This document shows, one piece after another, positions 18,126 to 26,166 of a stretch of DNA of 64,000 bases. Both the position numbers and the translations under genes were made by a program. The stretch lies in NCBI RefSeq assembly GCF_015680235.1, contig NZ_JADLJL010000022.1, positions 21,907 to 85,906 on the forward strand, written 5' to 3'. Numbering within the stretch: the stretch's first letter is position 1; each line of letters starts with the position of its first letter. The notes below the pieces were generated by a model that saw only the letters and a list, made by a program, of their open reading frames with translations, ran no database searches and was not told the DNA's origin. The DNA comes from Pseudomonas guariconensis. Lineage in GTDB: Bacteria; Pseudomonadota; Gammaproteobacteria; Pseudomonadales; Pseudomonadaceae.

Positions 18126-19505
18126 ATGCAAGTCAAGCGTATGTATCGACCAACTTTCGCAGAGCGTTACCCGGTAGCTGTTGTTATCGCTTTATTAGAT
18201 ATGCTAATAGTTATTGGTGCGGCATTTTTTGCGTATGAGTACCGATTTCAGCATGTGAACATGCCTGGTAAATATAACACAGCCACTATGTTGGCCGCTA
18301 TTTTTGTGGTCCTATTTCTTGCCCTTGGTGGGGTTTATGGGTCGCAACGTGGAAGGTCGTTGTGGCGCCAGCTTGGTATACTAATTGTTTGCTGGGGTAT
18401 GGCCGCAGGGTGCTTGCTTTCATTAGCATTTTTTTTGAAGGTTTCAGAAGACTATTCACGTATCTGGTTTAGTTTAATGTTTTTCTCGGGGGGCATATTG
18501 TGTTTGCTCTTTCGGCTTTCCGTTTTTTTCATTCTGCGTCGTCTGCGAGGCAAGGGGCGAAATCTCAAATCAGTTTTATTAATAGGTTCGGGAGGGGCCT
18601 CAGCAGGTCAGCTTAATGCTGGGCAGTCTCTAGATGAAGAGGGATTTAGGATCGCTGCAAATCTCCCGTTTGCCAATAGTGATCATTGGTTGGATTCACT
18701 GGTCGAAAAGGTAGACGAGTTAGGTATTCATGAGGTTTGGTTATGTCTTTCTCTAGCAGACGGGGGGAGGATTCCAGATGTTCTTTATGCATTGCGGCAC
18801 CACACGGTCGCCGTTAGATTTATTCCTGAGTGGGGGGATATCCGACTTTTAAATCACAAGGTTAGCTATATTGCAGGCCTGTACTCTCTAGATTTGAGTT
18901 GTACTCCCATTGATGGCTTTGCGCAGCTGGTTAAGCGTCTTGAGGATTTGGTGATAGGCAGTATTATTAGTCTTGCAATACTACCTGTTTGTATTTTTAT
19001 TGCTGCGGCTGTAAGGCTTACCTCTCCCGGGCCTGTGTTGTTTAAACAGTATCGAACGGGAATAAATGGTAAGGTATTTAAGGTTTATAAGTTTCGCTCT
19101 ATGGTCGTGCATAGTGAAGGCGGGGTGACTCAAGCTAGGCGTAACGATGCCCGAGTAACAAAGGTGGGGGCTTTCTTGCGTCGTACGAGCCTTGACGAAC
19201 TCCCGCAGTTCTTTAACGTTCTACAAGGGCGTATGTCTATTGTTGGCCCCCGTCCTCATGCCCTTGCCCATAACGAGCATTATAAAGATCTTGTTGAGTC
19301 ATATATGCAACGACACAAGGTAAAACCAGGGATCACGGGTTGGGCACAAGTCAGCGGGTTTCGCGGTGAGACCGACACGTTGGACAAAATGCAGAAACGG
19401 GTTGAGTATGATCTCTGGTATATTGATAATTGGTCTCTGTGGTTGGATTTAAAAATTATTTTCCTAACTGTTTTTAAAGGTTTCGTTAATAAGAACGCGT
19501 TTTAG
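18126..19505 (+). CDS. undecaprenyl-phosphate hexose-1-phosphate transferase (WbaP/WcaJ-like)
   Basis: A 459-residue polyisoprenyl-phosphate hexose-1-phosphate transferase. Four N-terminal hydrophobic segments are followed by a nucleotide-binding-like domain (LLIGSGGASAG near residue 157), a further hydrophobic segment about 276-297, and the C-terminal catalytic domain with KVYKFRSM, SLDELPQFFNVLQGRMSIVGPRPH and KPGITGWAQVSGFRGE. It puts the first sugar phosphate on undecaprenyl phosphate, likely glucose or galactose; specificity cannot be read. In P. aeruginosa the place is held by WbpL/WbpM, so initiation chemistry differs here. Confidence 0.9.
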   Translation: MQVKRMYRPTFAERYPVAVVIALLDMLIVIGAAFFAYEYRFQHVNMPGKYNTATMLAAIFVVLFLALGGVYGSQRGRSLWRQLGILIVCWGMAAGCLLSLAFFLKVSEDYSRIWFSLMFFSGGILCLLFRLSVFFILRRLRGKGRNLKSVLLIGSGGASAGQLNAGQSLDEEGFRIAANLPFANSDHWLDSLVEKVDELGIHEVWLCLSLADGGRIPDVLYALRHHTVAVRFIPEWGDIRLLNHKVSYIAGLYSLDLSCTPIDGFAQLVKRLEDLVIGSIISLAILPVCIFIAAAVRLTSPGPVLFKQYRTGINGKVFKVYKFRSMVVHSEGGVTQARRNDARVTKVGAFLRRTSLDELPQFFNVLQGRMSIVGPRPHALAHNEHYKDLVESYMQRHKVKPGITGWAQVSGFRGETDTLDKMQKRVEYDLWYIDNWSLWLDLKIIFLTVFKGFVNKNAF

Positions 19506-20777
19506 ATGCTTGCTTTGGCGAGGGGTGATATGGTTTTCAAGAAGCATGTATGGCAAACGGTTCTTGCTGGTTTTTTAGCGGTAGGGCTCTTTGTTTTGGT
19601 GTCTGGGAAGGTTTGGATTCCTTCTGGGAGCGCCAGAAATACCCAGGTATATATTTGGCTGCTTCTTCCTGCGTTGGTCTGGGTATCCTATAAAATCTTT
19701 AGGCGCTCTTGTGTTAGTGTGTCTTTTTTTTATCTTCCGTGGGCCCTATTTTTAATCTGGGTTGGAATTAGCTCGCTATGGGCGACCAGTGCGGATGTCG
19801 AGGGACTTTCGCTAATTAAGCGAGGGGTATACATAGCTCTCTATTTGGTTGCGTTATATTTATTGTGGTCGCGTGATGAAAATTTGTTGCGCAAAGCATT
19901 GTTTTTTTCCATTTTCGTCGTGGCTCTGGGCGCTTTGGTAAGTATAGTTTATCAATATGGTTTTTTGGGTAAAACGTTGGCTTATAGGGGGTTCAGAATT
20001 GATAGGCTCGGATTTGGTGATTATGCTAACTATGGGTGGCCGGTTGCCGCTGGTATTTTTCACGGGGCTATCGCTGTTTGGGCGTTAGGGGCTTCGATTG
20101 AGAAAGAAGCCTCCTTGAAGAGGTTTTTTTTCTGGCTTCTTGTTTTTGGTGTGCTTAGTATTTATTTGCTTTTGACATATGCTCGGGGAGCTTGGGTTGC
20201 TCTGGCAATCGCTACCACGATTAGCGTTGCTCTTCACAATAGCCGACGTGGTTGGGTTGTTTTGTTTCTAGCCGTTCTATGCTCCACTGCGTTGGTTTTT
20301 TTATACTGGGATACTCTCGTTTTTGAGGTTGCCGAAAGAGGTCTTACTGGGCGTGAAAATATTTGGAACTACTATTTGGATGTAATGCCGGGGTATTGGC
20401 TAATAGGGCATGGTCTTGGAACTCCGTTTCATTACGCCTGGGCCAATGGCTGGGCTGTTTCACCTCACGCTCATAGTTTATATTTGCAACAAATTTTTGA
20501 TAGTGGCTTAATATCGCTGCTCTTTCTCTTTCTTGGTGTTTTTACTCTTTTTTGGAAGGCATGGCAGTTTCGTGATAATTTCTGGATAAAGCTTGCTGCG
20601 CCCGCACTTGTTTTTGCGCTGATAGCCATGCTTACAGATGTTGAGCGGATTTATACTCGTCCTGGAGACTATTGGTCGGTATTTTGGCTTCCGGTTGGTA
20701 TAATTTTGGCGGTTGTTTCGAGCTCGCACCCTGTTGCAAGTCGTTCGCGCAGTAAGAAAGGCGATCAAACATTGTGA
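19506..20777 (+). CDS. O-antigen ligase-like protein (Wzy_C/WaaL family)
   Basis: A 423-residue protein with about 10-12 hydrophobic segments and the ligase-type periplasmic motif GHGLGTPFHY...SPHAHSLYLQQIFDSG near residues 295-335, whose HxHxxYLQ pattern includes the conserved histidine of WaaL. It would transfer finished O-antigen from undecaprenyl diphosphate to lipid A-core. Because Wzy and WaaL share this fold it could alternatively be a second polymerase. The ATG abuts the stop of the priming transferase; an ATG at 19536 is another possible start. Confidence 0.8.
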   Translation: MLALARGDMVFKKHVWQTVLAGFLAVGLFVLVSGKVWIPSGSARNTQVYIWLLLPALVWVSYKIFRRSCVSVSFFYLPWALFLIWVGISSLWATSADVEGLSLIKRGVYIALYLVALYLLWSRDENLLRKALFFSIFVVALGALVSIVYQYGFLGKTLAYRGFRIDRLGFGDYANYGWPVAAGIFHGAIAVWALGASIEKEASLKRFFFWLLVFGVLSIYLLLTYARGAWVALAIATTISVALHNSRRGWVVLFLAVLCSTALVFLYWDTLVFEVAERGLTGRENIWNYYLDVMPGYWLIGHGLGTPFHYAWANGWAVSPHAHSLYLQQIFDSGLISLLFLFLGVFTLFWKAWQFRDNFWIKLAAPALVFALIAMLTDVERIYTRPGDYWSVFWLPVGIILAVVSSSHPVASRSRSKKGDQTL

Positions 20778-20832
20778 TTGGTTATGGGGCTTGCGGGCTA
20801 TATTAAGTTTGGGAAATTTTTAAGGTTATTTT

Positions 20833-21378
20833 ATGAAATCAACACCTTTAACGATTCCTGATGTGATTCTGTTTGAGCCTAGGATATTCGGCGATGCGAG
20901 AGGCTTTTTCTTCGAAAGCTTCAACCAACGCGTCTTCGAAGACGCTGTAGGTAAAACAGTAAGGTTTGTACAAGACAACCACTCCCGTTCCGCCAAAGGC
21001 GTGCTACGTGGTCTGCATTACCAGATCCAGAACGCTCAGGGGAAGCTCGTCCGTGTAGTGGAGGGTGAAGTCTTCGATGTTGCTGTCGATATGCGCCGAT
21101 CCTCCCCAACCTTCGGACATTGGGTGGGCGCCCATCTGTCTGCGGAAAACAAGCATCAACTTTGGGTGCCAGAAGGTTTTGCACACGGTTTCATCGTACT
21201 CTCCGAAACTGCTGAGTTCCTCTATAAGACCACGGACTACTACGCCCCTGATTACGAACGTTGCCTGGCTTGGAATGATCCACAAGTTGCCATTCACTGG
21301 CCACTGGTCGAGGAGCCTTTGCTATCCGACAAGGACAAGCTTGGGAAGTCTTTGGCAGAAGCGGATGCATTCGATTGA
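20833..21378 (+). CDS. rmlC: dTDP-4-dehydrorhamnose 3,5-epimerase
   Basis: A 181-residue cupin-fold epimerase of the dTDP-L-rhamnose pathway. RGLHYQ (residues 59-64) holds the catalytic histidine and YYAPDYERCLAWNDP contains the usual tyrosine region. Length is normal for RmlC. It precedes rmlB by about 300 bases instead of closing an rmlBDAC operon, so the four rml genes occur as C-(gap)-B-D-A. Codon use is already nearer to the core genome than in the ligase gene. Confidence 0.95.
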   Translation: MKSTPLTIPDVILFEPRIFGDARGFFFESFNQRVFEDAVGKTVRFVQDNHSRSAKGVLRGLHYQIQNAQGKLVRVVEGEVFDVAVDMRRSSPTFGHWVGAHLSAENKHQLWVPEGFAHGFIVLSETAEFLYKTTDYYAPDYERCLAWNDPQVAIHWPLVEEPLLSDKDKLGKSLAEADAFD

Positions 21379-21682
21379 ATTAGTTGTTCTGCGGACTGCT
21401 CAGCCGTCATCCAGCAATAGAGGCCAGACCTTCAGGTCTGTGCTTGAGCAAGGACGGTTTGTACGTCCTGGATTCAACATTCCCGTGCTGTTCAAGGTAC
21501 AATTCTGCCTGTGAGGCGCTCAGCTCCCGAGCTATACCCTCCGCCGAATCATGACCAGACGTACGCACGTTGAGACCCTTCGGGGTCTATAAGAAGACGG
21601 CCGTCAGCAGGACGTTAAGCCCAGTGGTTGGGCGCAAGGAAGTCCCGTCATCCCTCTCGCGAAACAACTGAAGATCTGAAAA
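21379..21682 (+). other. structured non-coding leader between rmlC and rmlB
   Basis: 304 bases without a credible gene but with several stems: CAGACC/GGTCTG with TTCA loop (21425-21440), AGGACG/CGTCCT (21451-21469), AGACCC/GGGTCT with a TTCG tetraloop (21573-21588), and a nested fold in which GACGG (21596-21600) pairs with CCGTC (21645-21649), GGAC (21610-21613) with GTCC (21642-21645), and GCCCA with TGGGC (21619-21633). The last ends about 33 bases before the rmlB ATG. I do not recognise the family; a cis-regulatory leader or small RNA is possible. Confidence 0.45.
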
Positions 21683-22753
21683 ATGACTATCTTGGTAACC
21701 GGCGGAGCCGGCTTCATCGGCGCAAATTTCGTACTGGACTGGGTGGCTCAATCGGATGAGCCGGTGGTCAACCTAGACAAGCTCACCTACGCAGGCAACC
21801 TGCAGAACCTTGCGAGCCTGGAGGGTAACCCCCAGCACCAGTTCGTGCAGGGTGACATCGGCGACTTCGAGTTGGTGCAGCGTCTGTTGGCTGAGCACAA
21901 GCCACGAGCGGTGATCAATTTCGCTGCCGAATCCCATGTAGACCGCTCGATCCACGGCCCCGAGGATTTCATCCAGACCAATATCGTCGGCACCTTCCGC
22001 CTGCTCGAAGCGGTACGTGGCCACTGGAAGGGCCTCGACGGCGATGCCCAGCAGGCGTTCCGTTTCCTGCACGTTTCCACTGACGAGGTCTACGGTTCCC
22101 TGGCTGCCGACGAGCCAGCCTTCACTGAAAAGCACCAGTACGAGCCCAACAGCCCGTACTCGGCGAGCAAGGCTGCGAGCGACCATTTGGTTCGCGCCTA
22201 TCACCACACCTACGGCCTGCCGGTGCTGACCACCAATTGCTCCAACAACTATGGCCCGTACCATTTCCCCGAGAAGCTCATTCCTCTGATGATCGTCAAC
22301 GCCCTGGGCGGCAAAGCGCTGCCGGTGTATGGCGACGGCCAGCAGATCCGTGACTGGCTGTACGTCAAAGACCACTGCAGCGCCATCCGCCGTGTGCTGG
22401 AAGCGGGCAAGGTGGGGGAGGTGTACAACGTCGGTGGCTGGAACGAGAAGCCGAACCTGGAGATCGTCAATCGCGTTTGCGCCTTGCTCGATGAGTTGCG
22501 CCCTCGTGCAGACGGCAAGGCCTACAGCGAGCAGATCAGCTTCGTGACCGATCGCCCGGGGCATGACCGTCGTTACGCCATCGATGCTCGTAAACTCGAG
22601 CGTGACCTGGGCTGGAAGCCGGCGGAAACCTTCGAGACCGGTATTCGCAAGACCGTGCAGTGGTACTTGGACAACTGGCAGTGGGTCGAGAACGTGCAGT
22701 CCGGCAACTACCGTGACTGGGTCGAGAAGAACTACAGCGGGCGCAACGCATGA
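21683..22753 (+). CDS. rmlB: dTDP-glucose 4,6-dehydratase
   Basis: A 356-residue extended SDR enzyme converting dTDP-glucose to dTDP-4-keto-6-deoxyglucose. The NAD-binding GGAGFIG is at residues 7-13, STDEVYGSL near 134 includes the catalytic Asp-Glu pair, and YSASKAASD near 160 holds the Tyr-x3-Lys. Second enzyme of the dTDP-rhamnose pathway. It overlaps rmlD by four bases. High-GC codon use marks the return to core-like sequence. Confidence 0.97.
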   Translation: MTILVTGGAGFIGANFVLDWVAQSDEPVVNLDKLTYAGNLQNLASLEGNPQHQFVQGDIGDFELVQRLLAEHKPRAVINFAAESHVDRSIHGPEDFIQTNIVGTFRLLEAVRGHWKGLDGDAQQAFRFLHVSTDEVYGSLAADEPAFTEKHQYEPNSPYSASKAASDHLVRAYHHTYGLPVLTTNCSNNYGPYHFPEKLIPLMIVNALGGKALPVYGDGQQIRDWLYVKDHCSAIRRVLEAGKVGEVYNVGGWNEKPNLEIVNRVCALLDELRPRADGKAYSEQISFVTDRPGHDRRYAIDARKLERDLGWKPAETFETGIRKTVQWYLDNWQWVENVQSGNYRDWVEKNYSGRNA

Positions 22754-23646
22754 AGATCCTGCTGCTAGGCAAAGATGGCCAGGTTGGCTGGGAGCTGCAG
22801 CGTAGCCTGGCGCCGCTGGGCGAGGTGCTGGCACTCAATTCCCGCAGTGAAGGCTATTGTGGTGACCTGGCCGATCTGCCAGGCCTTGCCCGCACCGTAC
22901 AGGACTGGGCGCCTGACGTGATCGTCAATGCCGCCGCCTACACGGCGGTAGACAAGGCCGAGTCCGAGCGTGAGCAAGCCTTCCGGGTCAATGCCGAGGC
23001 CGTTGGCGTGCTGGCAGAGGCGGCGGCGGCCTCCGGGGCGTTGCTGGTGCACTATTCCACCGACTATGTGTTCCCTGGGCAGGGCGTGACGCCTTGGCGG
23101 GAGACGGACGATGTAGGGCCGCTCAACGTGTACGGCCAGAGCAAGCTGGCGGGCGAGCAGGCGATACAAGCCTCAGGCTGCAAGCATCTGGTCTTCCGTA
23201 CTTGCTGGGTGTACGCCGCGCGCGGCAATAACTTCGCTCGGACCATGCTGCGATTGGCTTCGGAGCGCGACACTCTGGGCGTCATCGATGACCAGTTCGG
23301 CGCGCCTACAGGGGCTGAACTGATCGCTGACGTAACTGCGCACGCAATTGTCGCGACCCGTCGTGATGCTGCGTTATCTGGGCTCTATCATCTGGCTGCA
23401 GCAGGGGAGACCACCTGGTGTGGCTACGCCCGTTTTGTGCTGGAGCAGGCGGCAGCTGCCGGTGTGGCGCTGAAGGTGTCTGCCGAAGCGGTCAATGCAT
23501 TGACGACCGACGCCTACCCAACACCGGCCAAGCGTCCTGCCAACTCGCGTCTCGATACACATAAACTTGAGAAAGCTTTCGGCCTGCGGCTTCCTGAATG
23601 GCAACAGGGTGTGGCACGGATGCTGACGGAAATACAAGGGAAATAA
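22750..23646 (+). CDS. rmlD: dTDP-4-dehydrorhamnose reductase
   Basis: A 298-residue SDR that reduces dTDP-4-keto-L-rhamnose to dTDP-L-rhamnose with NADPH. GKDGQVGWEL (residues 7-16) is the cofactor loop, STDYVFPGQG near 97-106 and YGQSKLAGE near 128-136 hold the catalytic residues. ATGA overlap with rmlB and a five-base gap to rmlA show an operon. Confidence 0.96.
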   Translation: MKILLLGKDGQVGWELQRSLAPLGEVLALNSRSEGYCGDLADLPGLARTVQDWAPDVIVNAAAYTAVDKAESEREQAFRVNAEAVGVLAEAAAASGALLVHYSTDYVFPGQGVTPWRETDDVGPLNVYGQSKLAGEQAIQASGCKHLVFRTCWVYAARGNNFARTMLRLASERDTLGVIDDQFGAPTGAELIADVTAHAIVATRRDAALSGLYHLAAAGETTWCGYARFVLEQAAAAGVALKVSAEAVNALTTDAYPTPAKRPANSRLDTHKLEKAFGLRLPEWQQGVARMLTEIQGK

Positions 23647-23651
23647 CGGCA

Positions 23652-24533
23652 ATGAAACGTAAAGGCATCATTTTGGCGGGTGGCTCGGGTACTCGCCTGC
23701 ACCCTGCGACTCTGGCGATTTCCAAGCAGTTGCTGCCTGTCTATGACAAGCCGATGATCTATTACCCGCTGACCACACTGATGTTGGCGGGAATTCGGGA
23801 CATCCTGATCATTTCCACTCCACAGGACACCCCACGCTTCGAGCAGTTGCTGGGGGACGGTGGGCAGTGGGGCCTGAATATTTCGTATGCGGTACAGCCG
23901 TCTCCTGATGGCTTGGCGCAGGCGTTCATCATTGGCGAAAATTTCATCGGCAACGATCCGTCGGCACTGGTGCTGGGCGACAACATCTACTACGGCCATG
24001 ACTTCCAGCATTTGTTGGCCAATGCCGGCAAGCGCAGCAGTGGCGCCAGCGTGTTCGCCTATCACGTGCATGACCCGGAGCGTTATGGTGTGGTCGAATT
24101 CGACGCGGCTGGCAAGGCGATCAGCCTCGAAGAAAAGCCTGCCCAGCCGAAATCCAGCTATGCCGTGACGGGGCTGTATTTCTACGATCAGGACGTGGTC
24201 GAGATCGCCAAAGGCATCAAGCCGTCCCCTCGTGGTGAGCTGGAAATCACCGATGTGAACCGCATCTATCTGGAGCGTAACAGTCTGTCCGTGGAAATCA
24301 TGGGGCGCGGCTACGCCTGGTTGGATACCGGTACCCATGATTCGCTGCTGGAGGCGAGCCAATACATCGCCACCATCGAGCGGCGCCAAGGCTTGAAGGT
24401 GGCCTGCCCTGAAGAAGTCGCATTCCGCCAGGGCTGGATCGGTGCCGAGCAGCTCGAAGCCCTGGCTGCGCCGTTGGCCAAGAATGGCTATGGCCAGTAC
24501 TTGAAGCGTTTGCTGCAAGAAAAGATCTACTGA
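23652..24533 (+). CDS. rmlA: glucose-1-phosphate thymidylyltransferase
   Basis: A 293-residue sugar nucleotidyltransferase making dTDP-glucose, the first step toward dTDP-L-rhamnose; product feedback inhibition is known in the P. aeruginosa enzyme. GGSGTRLHP (residues 10-18) is the nucleotidyl-binding loop, and LGDNIYYGHD and EEKPAQPKS follow. I take ATG 23652; earlier in-frame codons lie within rmlD and would add residues absent from the family. Confidence 0.97.
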   Translation: MKRKGIILAGGSGTRLHPATLAISKQLLPVYDKPMIYYPLTTLMLAGIRDILIISTPQDTPRFEQLLGDGGQWGLNISYAVQPSPDGLAQAFIIGENFIGNDPSALVLGDNIYYGHDFQHLLANAGKRSSGASVFAYHVHDPERYGVVEFDAAGKAISLEEKPAQPKSSYAVTGLYFYDQDVVEIAKGIKPSPRGELEITDVNRIYLERNSLSVEIMGRGYAWLDTGTHDSLLEASQYIATIERRQGLKVACPEEVAFRQGWIGAEQLEALAAPLAKNGYGQYLKRLLQEKIY

Positions 24534-24548
24534 TTCAAAGCGCTTCGC

Positions 24549-24585
24549 TCCCACTTCCTGTAGGACCATTCCCCAGGAAGTGGGA
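24549..24585 (+). terminator. hairpin at the end of the rml operon
   Basis: A 12-bp perfect stem TCCCACTTCCTG/CAGGAAGTGGGA with a 13-base loop lies 16 bases after the rmlA stop. There is no T-run, so it may be a processed 3' end or an atypical terminator. It closes the O-antigen region. Confidence 0.55.
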
Positions 24586-24720
24586 CACACGCCGTAACGT
24601 CTAAATCTCGTTACTATTCCCCCTCACGCACCGCTATCCCACCGCCTCCTGAACGGCTAAGTTGTGTCCGGCAGCCAGGAAATGCTGCCTCGTCATTCAA
24701 CCTCACAGGAGTGCCACCCA

Positions 24721-25068
24721 ATGCGCAACACCATCCTTTCCTACCTGCTGCTCCCGCTGTTCACCGGCCTGTCCTTCTCGCTCAGCGCCGCGCCCAACCC
24801 CACCACCGCGCCTGTCACCGAGCTCGCCGCCACCCAGGTGGCCACTTCGGTGGTGGACGCCAAACCTGCCAAGCTCGACCTGAACACAGCCGACGCCCTG
24901 ACTCTGCAAAAGGAGCTCAACGGCATCGGCAGGGCCAAGGCAGAGGCGATCGTGGCCTACCGCGAGGCCCATGGGCCGTTCACGTCGGTAGACGAGCTGC
25001 TGGAAATCAAGGGCATCGGCAATGCGCTGCTCGAGCGCAACCGAGACAAGCTGGTGGTCGCGGAGTAA
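24721..25068 (+). CDS. ComEA-like helix-hairpin-helix protein
   Basis: A 115-residue secreted or periplasmic protein. A signal peptide (MRNTILSYLLLPLFTG then LSFSLSAAP) is followed by an Ala/Thr/Val linker and a C-terminal ComEA-type double HhH domain: LDLNTADALTLQKELNGIG..KAEAIVAYR and FTSVDELLEIKGIG. ComEA binds incoming DNA in competent bacteria; many Pseudomonas homologues have no shown uptake role. CAGGAG lies seven bases before the ATG. In P. aeruginosa the comEA-like gene also borders the O-antigen cluster, so this marks the right edge. Confidence 0.9.
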   Translation: MRNTILSYLLLPLFTGLSFSLSAAPNPTTAPVTELAATQVATSVVDAKPAKLDLNTADALTLQKELNGIGRAKAEAIVAYREAHGPFTSVDELLEIKGIGNALLERNRDKLVVAE

Positions 25069-25079
25069 CCGATAGGGGT

Positions 25080-25106
25080 GATGGCCGGTCCGTAGGGTCG
25101 GCCATC
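25080..25106. terminator. hairpin between convergent genes
   Basis: The 8-bp stem GATGGCCG/CGGCCATC lies 11 bases after the comEA-like stop and just before the stop of the facing DUF2897 gene. It lacks a T-run on either strand, so it is only a possible terminator. Confidence 0.4.
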
Positions 25107-25114
25107 AAGGAGTA

Positions 25115-25282
25115 TCAGCGGTCTTTCGCCTCTTTGGCGTCCATTTCGGCATTGCGTTCATGGATCTTCTTCAACTGCTCTTCGGTCAGGGGCAGTTTCT
25201 TGGCTGTGTCGCGCAGCAGCAACAGGCCACCCACGATCGAGCCAAGGGCTATGATCAATATCAACCAGGCATACCAGGGCAT
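25115..25282 (-). CDS. DUF2897 family small membrane protein
   Basis: A 55-residue protein with one hydrophobic helix (MPWYAWLILIIALGSIVGGL) and a charged cytoplasmic tail (KKLPLTEEQLKKIHERNAEMDAKEAKDR). This layout is the DUF2897 family common in Pseudomonas; function unknown. AAGGAG seven bases upstream supports the ATG at 25282 over a longer form that would begin at 25354. Confidence 0.8.
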   Translation of the reverse strand: MPWYAWLILIIALGSIVGGLLLLRDTAKKLPLTEEQLKKIHERNAEMDAKEAKDR

Positions 25283-25423
25283 GATGTTCTCCTTGCAGAC
25301 CGTGGAGGGCAGCGCTCCTTCAGTTTCGAGCCTGCCGCGTATCCGTTGGTTCAATTATAGGAGCGGCCGGGTGCCGGGCCAATTCTCGTGAGCCGTGGCC
25401 CCCAAAGGTGGCGCCACTTCGTT

Positions 25424-25429
25424 TACAAT
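25424..25429 (+). promoter_or_regulatory. probable -10 box of pyrF
   Basis: TACAAT within GTTTACAATGCGCG, 36 bases before the pyrF ATG. No good -35 hexamer is seen at the normal distance. Confidence 0.35.
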
Positions 25430-25464
25430 GCGCGCCGTTTTCGACTTGCCAAGAGACCCTGCCC

Positions 25465-26166
25465 ATGTCCGCCTGCCAGACGCCCCTGATCGTCGCCCTG
25501 GATTTCCCTACCCGTGAGGCCGCCCTGAAGCTGGCTGACCAGCTCGATCCAGCCCTGTGCCGGGTGAAGGTCGGCAAGGAGCTGTTCACCAGCAGCGCCT
25601 CGGGGATCGTCGAGACCCTGTGCCAGAAGGGCTTCGAGGTGTTCCTCGACCTCAAGTTCCACGACATTCCCAACACCACGGCGATGGCGGTCAAGGCAGC
25701 GGCCGAGATGGGGGTGTGGATGGTGAACGTGCACTGCTCCGGTGGCCTGCGCATGATGGCGACCTGCCGTGAAGAGCTGGCCAAGCGTAGCGGGCCGCAG
25801 CCGTTGTTGATCGGCGTGACCGTGCTGACCAGCATGGAGCGTGAGGACCTGGCCGGTATCGGTTTGGATGTCGACCCACAGGAGCAGGTGCTGCGCTTGG
25901 CGGCCCTGGCCGAGAAGGCGGGGATGGATGGCTTGGTGTGTTCGGCGCTGGAGGCTCCGGCGTTGAAGGCGGCGCATCCGTCGCTGCAGTTGGTGACCCC
26001 GGGCATTCGCCCGGCGGGCAGTGCGCAGGATGACCAACGGCGAATCCTGACGCCGCGTCAGGCGCTGGATGCGGGGTCGGATTATTTGGTGATCGGGCGG
26101 CCGATCAGCCAGGCGGCGGACCCGGCGCAGGCGTTGGCCGCGGTGGTGGCTGAGATTCGCGGTTGA
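25465..26166 (+). CDS. pyrF: orotidine 5'-phosphate decarboxylase
   Basis: A 233-residue TIM-barrel enzyme that makes UMP from OMP, the last step of de novo pyrimidine synthesis. The catalytic K-D-x-K-x-D region is DLKFHDIPNT at residues 62-71. VTPGIRPAGSAQDDQRR and YLVIGRPI (about 215-222) form the phosphate site. ATG 25465 gives the usual length. The last codons from about 26142 are present a second time 290 bases downstream. Confidence 0.97.
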   Translation: MSACQTPLIVALDFPTREAALKLADQLDPALCRVKVGKELFTSSASGIVETLCQKGFEVFLDLKFHDIPNTTAMAVKAAAEMGVWMVNVHCSGGLRMMATCREELAKRSGPQPLLIGVTVLTSMEREDLAGIGLDVDPQEQVLRLAALAEKAGMDGLVCSALEAPALKAAHPSLQLVTPGIRPAGSAQDDQRRILTPRQALDAGSDYLVIGRPISQAADPAQALAAVVAEIRG

